Positions 41,466-51,009 of a DNA stretch of 64,000 nt are shown piece by piece. A program made the translations under genes and the position numbers. The notes below the pieces were generated by a model. It ran no database searches. It had not been told where the DNA came from and was given only the letters and a program-made list of their open reading frames with translations. The stretch comes from Marinobacterium sedimentorum (GTDB lineage: Bacteria; Pseudomonadota; Gammaproteobacteria; Pseudomonadales; Balneatricaceae), in the NCBI RefSeq assembly GCF_024267675.1, contig NZ_JALDYX010000021.1:1-64000 (forward strand), given 5' to 3'. Each line of letters starts with the position of its first letter. Positions within the stretch are counted from its first letter, which is position 1.

Positions 41466-42136
41466 CAGGAAACCTTCGCCAGCTCGGCGCGCATGGCGTC
41501 GATGGTGGCGCGGTAATCATCGGTATTAAAAATGGCGGAACCGGCGACGAAGGTATCGGCACCGGCCGCAGCGATCTCGGCGATATTGCCGATACCCACA
41601 CCACCATCCACTTCGAGACGGATATCCAGCCCGCTGGCGTCAATGCGCTCGCGCACCAGACGCAGCTTGTCGAGGGTCGAGGGAATGAACTTCTGACCGC
41701 CAAAACCCGGGTTAACGGACATCAGCAGAATCATGTCCAGCCGATCCATGACGTGATCAAGGTAATGCAGCGGGGTGGCGGGATTGAACACCAGGCCCGC
41801 CTGACAGCCGCCATCACGAATCATCTGCAGGGACCGGTCGATGTGATCCGAGGCTTCGGGGTGAAAGGTGATAAAGCTTGCACCGGCCTCGATAAACTCG
41901 CCGATCATGCGATCGACCGGCTTTACCATCAGATGCACATCGATGGGGGCCTTGATGCCGTGCTTGCGCAGCGCCTTGCACACCATGGGACCGATGGTCA
42001 GATTTGGCACATAGTGATTATCCATGACATCAAAGTGCACAATGTCGGCACCCGCCGCGAGTACATTTTCAACCTCCTCACCCAGGCGGGCAAAGTCGGC
42101 GGACAGAATGGACGGGGCTAGTTTGTAATCGGCCAT
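41465..42136 (-). CDS. rpe: Ribulose-phosphate 3-epimerase
   Basis: Interconverts D-ribulose 5-phosphate and D-xylulose 5-phosphate in the pentose phosphate pathway. The 223-residue TIM barrel has LAPSILSADFARLGEEV near residue 6, the metal/catalytic VHFDVMDNHYVPNLTIGPMV near 33, VHLMVKPVDR near 66, VNPGFGGQKFIPS near 140 and DGGVGIGNIAE near 175. It is the first gene of rpe-gph-(trpE) and is divergent from the DUF3530 gene. Confidence 0.96.
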   Translation of the reverse strand: MADYKLAPSILSADFARLGEEVENVLAAGADIVHFDVMDNHYVPNLTIGPMVCKALRKHGIKAPIDVHLMVKPVDRMIGEFIEAGASFITFHPEASDHIDRSLQMIRDGGCQAGLVFNPATPLHYLDHVMDRLDMILLMSVNPGFGGQKFIPSTLDKLRLVRERIDASGLDIRLEVDGGVGIGNIAEIAAAGADTFVAGSAIFNTDDYRATIDAMRAELAKVS

Positions 42137-42228
42137 GGTCAGACTCTTTGTGAAGGAAATTTTGAATCGGCGCTATTGTAACCAAGCAAGGCCTTGCCTG
42201 CGACCGGGCAGTTCTGAATAATCCGGAC

Positions 42229-43254
42229 ATGAAGCCAATACTCTGCGCCCTCACCCTGAGTCTCCTGCTGCCCGTCGTCATGGCTCAGGCCGCTGCATCC
42301 GCTGCCCAGACAAATATCGAAAGCGACCCACAAAGCAGCCCCGAAACCAGCTCTCCTGCTGCCCTGCGTGAACGGGTCGAGCCGACACCCCAGCAACAGG
42401 GCATGCTCGATCTGGCCCGCGCCCTGGAGCAGGCACCGGAAACCGAGGCCAACTGGCTTGAAACCAACAGCGACCGCAGCCTGACACTCTATCAGCCCGC
42501 CAGCCAGGCCGAACCCACCGGCGCCGTGATTCTGCTGCCCGATGAGCACAACCATCCGGACTGGCCGCGGGATCTGCATCCGCTGCGCACAGGTCTGGCG
42601 CGCCACGGCTGGGATACGCTGTCGGTCGCGCTGCCGCGCAGCGCCGCCACGCCTGTGCCGCCGCGCAGCTTTGTATCCAACAGCAGCGCAGCCGCCAGCG
42701 GTGCAGAGCCAAGCAATGCAGACGCCAGCAGCAATGGAACTGACGGCGCAGCGCAGGACACCGAAATTGCGCCTATGGAGCTGTACGCCGAGCGCGTGAT
42801 CAAGATATGTGAAGCCGCCATCCGGCACCTTGAGTCCCGCCAGCACGACTATCTGATCTTTCTGGGAACGGGTACAGGCGCGGTCTGGGCGGCGCTCTGC
42901 GCCAGGGAGTTTCAGCAAAGCCACCAGCTTGGCCTGACTCTGCTGAATGCGCGCCAGCCCTCTGCCGCGGGCGCACCGCAGTTAAAGCAGCTGCTGACGG
43001 AGCTAAGCGTGCCGGTGCTGGATATTTATCAGCTGGACCAGGTGGCGATAGTGGCTGCGCGCCTGCGTGGCAACAGCGCCCGACGGGCGCTTCTGGCAAG
43101 CTACCACCAGGGGCAACTGCCAGAAATACTGCCCGCCGATGACGGCGCCCTGCTGTTGCGCGAAGTGCGCGGGCGCATCAAGCGTTACCTGATGCCTGCG
43201 CCTATGATGAACCAGGGTGCGGCCGAGCCCGCCGAGCAGCAGCCGGGCCGCTGA
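42229..43254 (+). CDS. DUF3530 family exported protein
   Basis: A 341-residue protein with a signal peptide (MKPILCALTLSLLLPVVMAQ to about residue 24) and a mature domain related to alpha/beta hydrolases, named DUF3530. A Ser/Ala/Pro-rich insert (about residues 145-180) is low complexity. The GTGTGAVWAALCA segment near residue 210 sits where a hydrolase nucleophile elbow would be, but has threonine-glycine instead of G-x-S-x-G, so catalytic activity is doubtful. Its gene is often near the murU/amgK genes in Pseudomonas-type genomes. Function is unknown. Confidence 0.82.
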   Translation: MKPILCALTLSLLLPVVMAQAAASAAQTNIESDPQSSPETSSPAALRERVEPTPQQQGMLDLARALEQAPETEANWLETNSDRSLTLYQPASQAEPTGAVILLPDEHNHPDWPRDLHPLRTGLARHGWDTLSVALPRSAATPVPPRSFVSNSSAAASGAEPSNADASSNGTDGAAQDTEIAPMELYAERVIKICEAAIRHLESRQHDYLIFLGTGTGAVWAALCAREFQQSHQLGLTLLNARQPSAAGAPQLKQLLTELSVPVLDIYQLDQVAIVAARLRGNSARRALLASYHQGQLPEILPADDGALLLREVRGRIKRYLMPAPMMNQGAAEPAEQQPGR

Positions 43255-43286
43255 CCCTCTCTATCAAGGGCTTTTTATACCTAATA

Positions 43287-44126
43287 TCAGGCCGCTTTGC
43301 GGGCGTTTTTAACACGGTCGTAGGCGGCCTGAATTTCCTGGGTTTTCTCCTTCGCCAGCTGCATCATTTCCGCTGGCAAGCCCTTGGCCACCAGCTTGTC
43401 GGGATGATGCTGGCTCATCAGGCGACGGTAGGCCTTTTTCACCTCGGAATCCGACGCCGACTCGCTTACACCCAGCACACCATAGGCATCTTTCAGCAAC
43501 TGCGGTTCGGCAAAGCCCTGCTGATGGCCGCCGAAACTGTGCTCGCCATAGGCCTGCTGCGCCTGCATGCGGGCGATCAGCGCCGCCACTTCACGCTCGG
43601 TCATCATCAGCTGCTGACACACCTGGCGCACCAGCGCGAGCTCCGCCGGGCTGATGCTGCCATCGGACATCGCCGCCTGCAGCTGAATCTCGACAAACAT
43701 CAGTTTTAACGGCACGTTATAGCGGATCAGCGCCGACAGCGGGCGCAATACCTCGCCGATATCGAAGTTCTCGTGCTTGCCTTCGTTGAACAGGCTTATC
43801 GCCTCTTCACGTCGGGTCTGATCCAGGTTCATGCGCGCCATCACATCCCGCGCATAGCGAATCTCGTTTTCCGTTACCCGGCCATCGGCCTTGGCAATCT
43901 TGCCCATTACGGCAAAGGTGGCGCGGAAAAAAGCCTCGCGCGGATTAAAGCGTCGCAGGCTACCCTTGAGCCAGCGATCCAGCATGAAACCGATACCGGC
44001 GCCAAAAATCAGCCCGAACAGCCCACCGCTGAACAGACCAATCAGACCACCAATGACCAGCCCGGTACGGTGCTGACGCACGTTGTCGGCCAGTCCTGCC
44101 CCGAATTGCTCCGGATTAATTGCCAT
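43287..44126 (-). CDS. djlA: Co-chaperone DjlA
   Basis: A membrane-anchored J-domain protein that stimulates DnaK. The 279-residue protein has one N-terminal membrane segment with glycine repeats (TGLVIGGLIGLFSGGLFGLI, residues 21-40), a central TerB-like helical domain (about residues 60-190) and a C-terminal J domain with the HPD motif in SQHHPDKL near residue 247. It overlaps murU by 11 bp at its start. Confidence 0.93.
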   Translation of the reverse strand: MAINPEQFGAGLADNVRQHRTGLVIGGLIGLFSGGLFGLIFGAGIGFMLDRWLKGSLRRFNPREAFFRATFAVMGKIAKADGRVTENEIRYARDVMARMNLDQTRREEAISLFNEGKHENFDIGEVLRPLSALIRYNVPLKLMFVEIQLQAAMSDGSISPAELALVRQVCQQLMMTEREVAALIARMQAQQAYGEHSFGGHQQGFAEPQLLKDAYGVLGVSESASDSEVKKAYRRLMSQHHPDKLVAKGLPAEMMQLAKEKTQEIQAAYDRVKNARKAA

Positions 44127-44799
44127 CTGGGTGCTTCTCCCTCAAATCCCTGTCTAGCTGTTGCAGTCGTTCGACGGTGCCCACATCCACCCAGCAGCCG
44201 TCATGATATTCACCTGTCACCCGCCCCCGCGCGATCGCATCGCGCAGCAGTGGCGCCAGCGCAAAGGCGCCGGCCGTGCAGCCGGCATAGAGTGCCGCCG
44301 ACTGCACACTGACCCCGCTAAAGGTATAGCGTTCCATCCCCTGAGCCTCGATACGCCCCTGCGCCAGAGCAAAATCCCCCGCAGGGTTGTGCACGGGATT
44401 GCCCACCAGCACCAGATGGGCCTCACCACTGAGCACGCGGGGCAGGTGGCTGAGCGGATAGTCCGTGAAAACATCACCGTTTACCACCACAAAGGGGCTG
44501 CCGTGCGGGGAAAGCCAGTCCAGCACACGAAAAATGCCGCCGCCGGTTTCCAGTGGCTCGCCTTCGGCGGAATAGCAGATGCGGGCGCCGTAACGGGCAC
44601 CCTCCCCCAGATAGGCCTCTATTTGGGCGCCGAGCCAGGCGTGGTTGATGATTATCTCGTCAAAACCCGCCGCCACCAGCCGCTCGATATGGTATTCGAT
44701 CAGCGCCTTGCCGCCGACGCGCAGCAGCGGCTTGGGCGTGGTCAAGGTGAGCGGACGCATCCGCGTACCGAGGCCCGCCGCCAGTATCATGGCTCTCAT
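44116..44799 (-). CDS. murU: N-acetylmuramate alpha-1-phosphate uridylyltransferase
   Basis: Transfers UMP to MurNAc-1-phosphate in the cell-wall recycling route that bypasses de novo MurA. The 227-residue nucleotidyltransferase starts MRAMILAAGLGTRMRPLT, with the NTP-binding signature, then TPKPLLRVGGKALIEYHIER, INGDVFTD-like VVNGDVFTDYPL near 105, and the GVSV-QSAALYAG region. ATG 44799 is chosen because it overlaps the amgK stop in ATGA; a longer GTG start at 44811 is less likely. AmgK supplies its substrate. Confidence 0.92.
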   Translation of the reverse strand: MRAMILAAGLGTRMRPLTLTTPKPLLRVGGKALIEYHIERLVAAGFDEIIINHAWLGAQIEAYLGEGARYGARICYSAEGEPLETGGGIFRVLDWLSPHGSPFVVVNGDVFTDYPLSHLPRVLSGEAHLVLVGNPVHNPAGDFALAQGRIEAQGMERYTFSGVSVQSAALYAGCTAGAFALAPLLRDAIARGRVTGEYHDGCWVDVGTVERLQQLDRDLREKHPDGN

Positions 44800-45854
44800 C
44801 GTTGCAGCCACCGCCTGATCGCATCAGCCTCAAACTGGCCCGACGCCGCCATGGCCGGTATGACCCGCTGGCGCAGCCACTGGGCCTGGGCATCAAATTC
44901 GGGGTAGGCGTCCGCCACCTGCTGGATATAACCCAGGGTGCGGGGCACATCGACCAGATAGTTCGGTTTACCGTCCCGCAGTTTCAGACGGGCAAAAATG
45001 CCCAGGGCCTTGAGGTGGCGCTGCATGCCCATCAAGTCAAACCAGCTGCGAAACAGCTCATCGTCGTAGGTTTCCATCAGCCCTGCCCGCGCCAGCACCT
45101 GGCCGAAGCGTGCCATCCACTCGTACACCTTGGCGGGGGGCCAGTCGATATAGCAGTCGCGCAGCAGGGATACCAGGTCATAGGTTACAGGCCCGATGAC
45201 CGCGCCCTGAAAATCGATCACACCGGGGGTTGTTTCCCGGCTCACCATGAGATTGCGCGAATGAAAGTCCCGGTGCACGCACACCTGGGGCTGCGCCAGG
45301 GCGGAATCCGCCAGCGCACTAAACAGCTGATCAAGCAGCGCCACCTCGGTCGCATCGAGCTCCAACCCCAGCAACTGCTCGACGAACCATTCGCGAAACA
45401 GGCCCATCTCGAACGTCAGCATTTTTGCATCGTAACGCGGCAACTCAGCACCGCGCCCGAGCATGACGCACTGCTGTATATGGGTCAGCGACACCAGCGC
45501 CTTGGCATAGAGCGCATCAGCATTACTCGCATCAAGCACATCCAGATAGAGGGTATCGCCCAGATCCGACTGCAGCATGAAGCCATGGGTCAGATCGCAG
45601 GCATGAATACGTGGCACATGGATATTCAACGGCGCCCAGGCCCTGGCGATCTCGACAAACTGACGCGAATCCTCGGTCTCGGGCGGCGCGTCTACAGCAA
45701 TCCAGGTCAGATTGTGGCTGTAAACCCTGAAATAGCGCCTAAAACTGGCGTCTCCGCTTACCGGAGTCAGGCGCCAGTCGGGGGCCAGATCCACGCCTAA
45801 CTGCTCAAATGCCCGCGTCACCCACGCTGTCAATTCAACCTGACGCTGGTCCAT
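44796..45854 (-). CDS. amgK: N-acetylmuramate/N-acetylglucosamine kinase
   Basis: An anomeric sugar kinase of the aminoglycoside-phosphotransferase fold that phosphorylates MurNAc (and GlcNAc) for recycling into UDP-MurNAc through MurU; the route gives intrinsic fosfomycin resistance in Pseudomonas. The 352-residue protein has RYFRVY and AVDAPPETED near residues 35-65, the catalytic loop VCVHRDFHSRNLMVS near 190 with H-R-D-x-H-x-x-N, and the metal loop GVIDFQGAVIGPVTYD. It overlaps murU by 4 bp and is divergent from lptD. Confidence 0.92.
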   Translation of the reverse strand: MDQRQVELTAWVTRAFEQLGVDLAPDWRLTPVSGDASFRRYFRVYSHNLTWIAVDAPPETEDSRQFVEIARAWAPLNIHVPRIHACDLTHGFMLQSDLGDTLYLDVLDASNADALYAKALVSLTHIQQCVMLGRGAELPRYDAKMLTFEMGLFREWFVEQLLGLELDATEVALLDQLFSALADSALAQPQVCVHRDFHSRNLMVSRETTPGVIDFQGAVIGPVTYDLVSLLRDCYIDWPPAKVYEWMARFGQVLARAGLMETYDDELFRSWFDLMGMQRHLKALGIFARLKLRDGKPNYLVDVPRTLGYIQQVADAYPEFDAQAQWLRQRVIPAMAASGQFEADAIRRWLQR

Positions 45855-46014
45855 ACTTGGAATCCTCTAGCACTGTCTCTTGCGAATGATTTATCATTCC
45901 ACGTTTGGATTTAGGCTGGCACTCATTTGCGGGTGCCTCAGAGCCTCCTATGGTACCGGTGTTTGGCAAGAAACAGGAACCCGTGCTCGCAGGCTTGCAA
46001 CTGGATGTGACTGA

Positions 46015-48693
46015 ATGCCTTTCTTACGACGCTCTGCTTATAAACTCTCGCTGGCGATTTCATCCGCCTTGCTTGCACCGATTTCTGCCGCCCAGACACC
46101 AGAGGCGGCGGGCTGGGATTGCGCCCAGACGGCCCAGGGTCAATGGGAATGCGGCGCAGGCGCGGCCAGCGCCGACGCAGATGCAGCAGCTAAAGCCCCT
46201 GCAGCGACGGCAACGGCAACCCCGGCACCCGCCGCTGCGCCGGCGCGGCCTGCCGCCCGCGTGATGGCCGCGCCCGAAACACTGGCGGCCCCCACGGCGG
46301 CGGCCCCTGCTACAGCAGCGGCAACGGCGCCTGTGGCGCGCCCGGACGCCGCATCCCCGGACGCTCCCGCAGAGGAAACCGCCTCGCAAGCAGCCGCTCC
46401 CCTGCCCCCTATAGAGGAAAAGGGGCAGACAGCCGCCGGCGCTGAGCTTGCGCGCGCGCAGCAGCAACAAATCGTCAACCCCTACGCCCATCTCGACTGG
46501 TACCCCTACGCCCCTGGCGAGCACACAGGGCTGTGCCGGGGCCGTTATATAGAGCCGGAGATGGACGTGGCCGATGGCGACACGCCTTTCAACCTGCAGC
46601 GCGTGCTGATCGCCGCATCCAGTTCCCAGAGTGAACTGGGCGGTCTGACCCGGCTTGAAGGCGGCGTCCAGGTCACTCAGGGCGGGCGACAGTTGAGCAG
46701 CGCCTATGCCGAATACGACCAGATTACCCAGTTGGTGCGTCTTGAGGGCGACGTACGCTACCGCGAGCACGGCCTGCTCCTGGTCAGCGACGCCGCCCAG
46801 ACCAACCTCAACAATCTGGAAACCATTTTTTCCGAGTCGGAGTATGTGCTGCACCCCCAGCATATCCGCGGCAATGCCGAGCGCATTCTGCGCCTCGAAG
46901 ACGGCCGCATCCGCATTGAAGATGGCTCCTACACCCAGTGCGAACCGGGCAACAGCAGCTGGCAGCTGGCAGCCGACAGCATCGTGCTGAACCCCAACAC
47001 CGGCTTTGGTGAAGCCCGCGGCGCTGTGCTGGAGATCCTGGACGTACCTGTACTGTACATGCCGTACTTCTATTTCCCGATCGATGATCGCCGCGTCACC
47101 GGCTTCCTCTACCCGGCCATCGGCTATTCCAGCAGCGAAGGCATCGACATTGCTGCACCCTACTACTTCAACCTGGCGCCCAACTACGATGACACCTTCA
47201 CGCCGCGCCTGCTGGGCGAACGCGGCCTGATTCTGGAAAACGAATTCCGCTACATGAATCGCTGGTCCCAGACCGTGCTAAGCAACGCGGTACTGGTCAA
47301 CGACGACAAAACCGGCAAAGACCGCTGGCTGCTGGGTGTCGATCACGAAGGAACGCCCTGGGACGGCTGGCAGAGTTATATCGACTACACCGCGGTCAGC
47401 GATGTGGACTATTTCGATGATCTGGATCCGACCAACCTGGATGTCGGCTATGCCAGTCACCTCAACAAGCTCGGCGAACTGCGCTACGACACCCAGAACT
47501 GGAGCTTTATTGCCCGGACTCACGCCTATCAGTCCCTCACCACCAGCGAAAAGTCGCCCTACCGCCGCCTGCCGCAGTTCCTGCTTGAAGGCCAGGTACC
47601 GGAACTCCCCGCCGGGCTTGAAGCCGATTACAGCGCTGAGTACGTGCGTTTTGACCGCGACAAAAGTGACCCGCTGCTCAGCCTCGCCGACCAGGTACAG
47701 GGCGATCGCGTTCACCTGAGCCCAGGTGTGAGCCTGCCGCTAGAAGGCAGCTGGGGCTATATCAAGCCGGCGGTAAAGCTCTGGAGCACCCAGTACCAGC
47801 TCGACAACCAGCTGGCAGGGCTGGATGATAACCCCAGCGTCAATACGCTCATTACCAGCCTGGACACGGGCCTGACCTTCGAGCGCCAGGCAAACTTCGA
47901 CAGCCGCAGCTACACCCAAACCCTTGAGCCGCGGCTGTTCTACCTCTATGTGCCTGAGGAAGACCAGTCTGATATTCCCGCCTTCGATACCACGGAGCTG
48001 GATTTTCGCTACGACAGCCTGTTCCGCAACAACCGTTTCAGCGGCCGCGACCGCATAGGCGACGCCAACCAGCTCAGCCTGGGTCTGGCCAGCAAGTTCT
48101 ACGACGACACCGGCCGCGAGCGCTTCGGTGTGGCGCTGGGCCAGGCGTACTACTTCGATGACCGCACGGTACAGCTCGACAGCAGCACGCCTGCGGATAC
48201 CGAGAGCACGTCCAACTTCGTCACCAAGATTGACTGGAGTCTGACCACGGACCTGCGCGTCAGTCACGACAGTGAGCTCGACAAGGACAGCCTCAAGGCC
48301 GTGGCCCAGAACTACCGCCTGACGTTCTCGCCCAACGACGACCGACTGGTTTACGCCAGCTACCGCGACCATGAAACTGAACGCCAGCAAGCCGACTTCG
48401 GCCTGCGCTGGCCCATCAACCCGCAGTGGAACCTGCTGGCACGCTGGCGCGAAGACTTGATGGCAGGCGACACCCTTGACGCCCTGCTGGGGGTCGAATA
48501 CAAGGACTGCTGCTGGAAGGTGCGCCTGGGAGTACGGCAATGGGCTGACGACAACGACGGCGCCCGCACCACCAATGAGGCCGTCATGCTGCAATTTGTA
48601 CTTCGTGGTCTGGGATCTGTCGGCGACGACAATACCACCCGGTTTATCAGAGAAATTACCGGATTTAACGAGGATAAGGATAATGAGTTTTAA
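46015..48693 (+). CDS. lptD: LPS-assembly protein LptD
   Basis: The outer-membrane barrel that inserts lipopolysaccharide at the cell surface with LptE. The 892-residue precursor has a signal sequence, cysteines C36 and C46 in WDCAQTAQGQWEC, an Ala/Pro/Thr-rich low-complexity linker (about residues 50-130), the periplasmic jellyroll (about 180-320, with C309 in DGSYTQCEPGNSSW) and the large beta-barrel. The C832-C833 pair in KDCCWK should form the inter-domain disulfides with the N-terminal cysteines. The linker is unusual in length and composition. surA follows with an 11-bp overlap. Confidence 0.95.
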   Translation: MPFLRRSAYKLSLAISSALLAPISAAQTPEAAGWDCAQTAQGQWECGAGAASADADAAAKAPAATATATPAPAAAPARPAARVMAAPETLAAPTAAAPATAAATAPVARPDAASPDAPAEETASQAAAPLPPIEEKGQTAAGAELARAQQQQIVNPYAHLDWYPYAPGEHTGLCRGRYIEPEMDVADGDTPFNLQRVLIAASSSQSELGGLTRLEGGVQVTQGGRQLSSAYAEYDQITQLVRLEGDVRYREHGLLLVSDAAQTNLNNLETIFSESEYVLHPQHIRGNAERILRLEDGRIRIEDGSYTQCEPGNSSWQLAADSIVLNPNTGFGEARGAVLEILDVPVLYMPYFYFPIDDRRVTGFLYPAIGYSSSEGIDIAAPYYFNLAPNYDDTFTPRLLGERGLILENEFRYMNRWSQTVLSNAVLVNDDKTGKDRWLLGVDHEGTPWDGWQSYIDYTAVSDVDYFDDLDPTNLDVGYASHLNKLGELRYDTQNWSFIARTHAYQSLTTSEKSPYRRLPQFLLEGQVPELPAGLEADYSAEYVRFDRDKSDPLLSLADQVQGDRVHLSPGVSLPLEGSWGYIKPAVKLWSTQYQLDNQLAGLDDNPSVNTLITSLDTGLTFERQANFDSRSYTQTLEPRLFYLYVPEEDQSDIPAFDTTELDFRYDSLFRNNRFSGRDRIGDANQLSLGLASKFYDDTGRERFGVALGQAYYFDDRTVQLDSSTPADTESTSNFVTKIDWSLTTDLRVSHDSELDKDSLKAVAQNYRLTFSPNDDRLVYASYRDHETERQQADFGLRWPINPQWNLLARWREDLMAGDTLDALLGVEYKDCCWKVRLGVRQWADDNDGARTTNEAVMLQFVLRGLGSVGDDNTTRFIREITGFNEDKDNEF

Positions 48694-49984
48694 GCAATCC
48701 CTGCGCCGCTGCGTGCTGCCGCTGCTGTCTGCGACACTGCTCAGCGCCAGCGTCAGCGCCCAGGCCGAGCCAGTACTGCTCGACCGCATCGTTGCCATCG
48801 TCAATGACGACGTCATCATGCAGAGTGAACTGGACAACCGTGCTGCGGTTATCCGCGCCCAGCTGAGTGCCAATCAGACCCGCCTGCCGTCCGAGGAAAT
48901 TCTCAATCGCCAGGTACTTGACCGCCTGATCATCGACAGCATACAGCTGCAGATCGCCCAGCAGCAGGGCCTGAAGATCTCCGACCGTCAGCTCAACGAA
49001 ACCCTCGAGCAGGTGGCCAGCCGCAACGGCATGACGCTGGCGCAGTTCCGTGAAGCCCTGATCGCCGAGGGCCAGGACTACAACTCGGCACGCGAGCAGA
49101 TTCGCGACGAGCTGCTGCTGACCCAGGTCCAGCAGAGCAGCGTCAACCGCCGCATCCGCGTCTCCGAACAGGAAGTGCAGAACTTCCTCGCCTCAGAGCA
49201 GGGCAAGGACGCCATCAGCCCCGACTACCTGCTCAGCAACATCCTGATCGCCATTCCCGAGCAGGCGACACCCACTATGCTCAGCAACGCCGAGCGCAAG
49301 GCGCTGGATATCTTCCAGCAGCTGCGCAAGGGTGCCGACTTCGCCGAAACCGCCGTCGCCAACTCCAACGCCCAGAACGCCCTTAACGGCGGCGATCTTG
49401 GCTGGCGCAAGGCCTCGGAACTGCCGGAGGTGATCGCCACCATCGCCGGCACCCTGGCGCCGGGCGATTTCAGCAAGCCGGTCAAGACCTCATCGGGCTA
49501 CATCATCGTGCAGCTGCGTGACACCCGGGGCGGCCAGTCCGCCCTGGTCGAGCAGACGCAGGTGAGCCATATACTGCTCAAGCCCACCGAAATTCGCAGT
49601 GAAGCTCAAACCCGCAGTCGCATAGAAGACCTGTCGGTACGTTTGCGCAACGGCGAACCCTTCGAGCAGCTGGCCCGGCAGTACAGCGACGACAGCGTCA
49701 GCGGCTCACTCGGCGGCGACCTGGGCTGGACCCAGGACGGCCAGATGGTGCCCGAATTCGAACAGGTCATGAAAAACACCCCCAATGGCCAGTTCAGCAC
49801 GCCCTTCGAGTCCCGCTTTGGCTGGCATATACTCTGGGTACGCGATAGACGCACCCAGGACATGGGCGACGAACTGCGCGAAAACCGCGCCCGTTTTAGC
49901 ATTCGCCAGCGCAAGTTCAACGAAGAGCTGACCACCTGGTTGCGGGAAATTCGCGCCCAGGCCTACGTTGAGCTGAAACTCTGA
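48683..49984 (+). CDS. surA: Peptidylprolyl isomerase/chaperone SurA
   Basis: A periplasmic chaperone for outer-membrane barrel proteins, including LptD. The 433-residue precursor has a signal peptide (MSFKQSLRRCVLPLLSATLL and on to about residue 27), an N-domain starting LDRIVAIVNDDVIMQSELDN, and two parvulin domains (about residues 175-275 and 285-385; for example DLGWTQDGQMVPEFEQ in the second). ATG 48683 is inside the end of lptD; longer in-frame readings run deep into lptD and are not SurA. Confidence 0.96.
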   Translation: MSFKQSLRRCVLPLLSATLLSASVSAQAEPVLLDRIVAIVNDDVIMQSELDNRAAVIRAQLSANQTRLPSEEILNRQVLDRLIIDSIQLQIAQQQGLKISDRQLNETLEQVASRNGMTLAQFREALIAEGQDYNSAREQIRDELLLTQVQQSSVNRRIRVSEQEVQNFLASEQGKDAISPDYLLSNILIAIPEQATPTMLSNAERKALDIFQQLRKGADFAETAVANSNAQNALNGGDLGWRKASELPEVIATIAGTLAPGDFSKPVKTSSGYIIVQLRDTRGGQSALVEQTQVSHILLKPTEIRSEAQTRSRIEDLSVRLRNGEPFEQLARQYSDDSVSGSLGGDLGWTQDGQMVPEFEQVMKNTPNGQFSTPFESRFGWHILWVRDRRTQDMGDELRENRARFSIRQRKFNEELTTWLREIRAQAYVELKL

Positions 49985-49995
49985 GGCCGCTGCAC

Positions 49996-51009
49996 GTGAC
50001 TTTCCAGACTGTTAGGCGCCTGGCGATCACGCCGGGCGAGCCCGCCGGTATTGGCCCGGACCTCTGTATCCAGATCGCACAGCAGGGCCACCCCCATGAG
50101 CTGGTCGCCGTGTGCGACCCTGATCTGCTGCGCCAGCGCGCCGAACAGCTGCAGCTGCCAGTCAGCATAGAACTGTTTGACCCCAGCGCAGCGCCTGGGC
50201 CAAGCCTCGCCCGCACCCTGAAGGTATTGCCGGTGCCGCTGGCCGCGACCGCCAGGGCCGGCCAGCTCGACCCCCGCAATGCCGCCTATGTACTGCAGAC
50301 GCTGGAGCTCGCCACCCGCGGTTGCCAGCAGGGCCTGTTCGATGCCCTGGTCACAGCCCCGGTACACAAGGGCGTGATCAACGATGCCGGCGTGCCCTTC
50401 AGCGGACACACCGAACTGCTGGAGCAACTCACCGGCAGCGACAAGGTCGTGATGATGCTGGCCACCGAAGGCCTGCGCGTCGCCCTGGCCACCACCCACC
50501 TGCCTCTGCGCGATGTCGCCGATGCCATAACGGCACCGCTGCTGGAGCAGGTACTGCAGGTGCTGCACCAGGACCTGATCCATTCGTTCGGCATCTCGGA
50601 CCCCCGTATCCTTGTGGCCGGCCTCAACCCCCACGCGGGCGAAGGCGGCCACCTGGGGCGCGAAGAGATCGACATCATCGAGCCTGCGCTGGAGCGCCTG
50701 CGCGCCCAGGGCATGCGCCTGAGCGGCCCGCTGCCGGCCGACACACTGTTTAACGAAAAATACCTGAGCCAGGCGGATGCCGTACTGGCGATGTATCACG
50801 ACCAGGGGTTGCCCGTACTCAAGTACAAGGGTTTTGGCAACGCCGTCAATATCACCCTGGGGATGCCGATCATCCGCACCTCGGTTGATCACGGCACCGC
50901 CCTGGACCTGGCTGGCAGCGGCAACGCCGGCTGTGGCAGCCTCAAGGCCGCCATCGACTGCGCCGCACTCATGGCCAGCCACCGCCACCTTACCCCTGAG
51001 GATTCATGA
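49996..51009 (+). CDS. pdxA: 4-hydroxythreonine-4-phosphate dehydrogenase
   Basis: An NAD-dependent enzyme of pyridoxal phosphate synthesis that oxidises and decarboxylates 4-phosphohydroxy-L-threonine. The 337-residue protein starts at GTG (49996) with LAITPGEPAGIGPDLCIQIA and carries the metal ligands around TAPVHKGVINDAGVPFSGHT near residue 120 and GLNPHAGEGGHLGREE near 210, then MYHDQGLPVLKYKGFGNAVN. It lies 11 bp after surA and overlaps rsmA by 4 bp (ATGA). Confidence 0.95.
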   Translation: MTFQTVRRLAITPGEPAGIGPDLCIQIAQQGHPHELVAVCDPDLLRQRAEQLQLPVSIELFDPSAAPGPSLARTLKVLPVPLAATARAGQLDPRNAAYVLQTLELATRGCQQGLFDALVTAPVHKGVINDAGVPFSGHTELLEQLTGSDKVVMMLATEGLRVALATTHLPLRDVADAITAPLLEQVLQVLHQDLIHSFGISDPRILVAGLNPHAGEGGHLGREEIDIIEPALERLRAQGMRLSGPLPADTLFNEKYLSQADAVLAMYHDQGLPVLKYKGFGNAVNITLGMPIIRTSVDHGTALDLAGSGNAGCGSLKAAIDCAALMASHRHLTPEDS

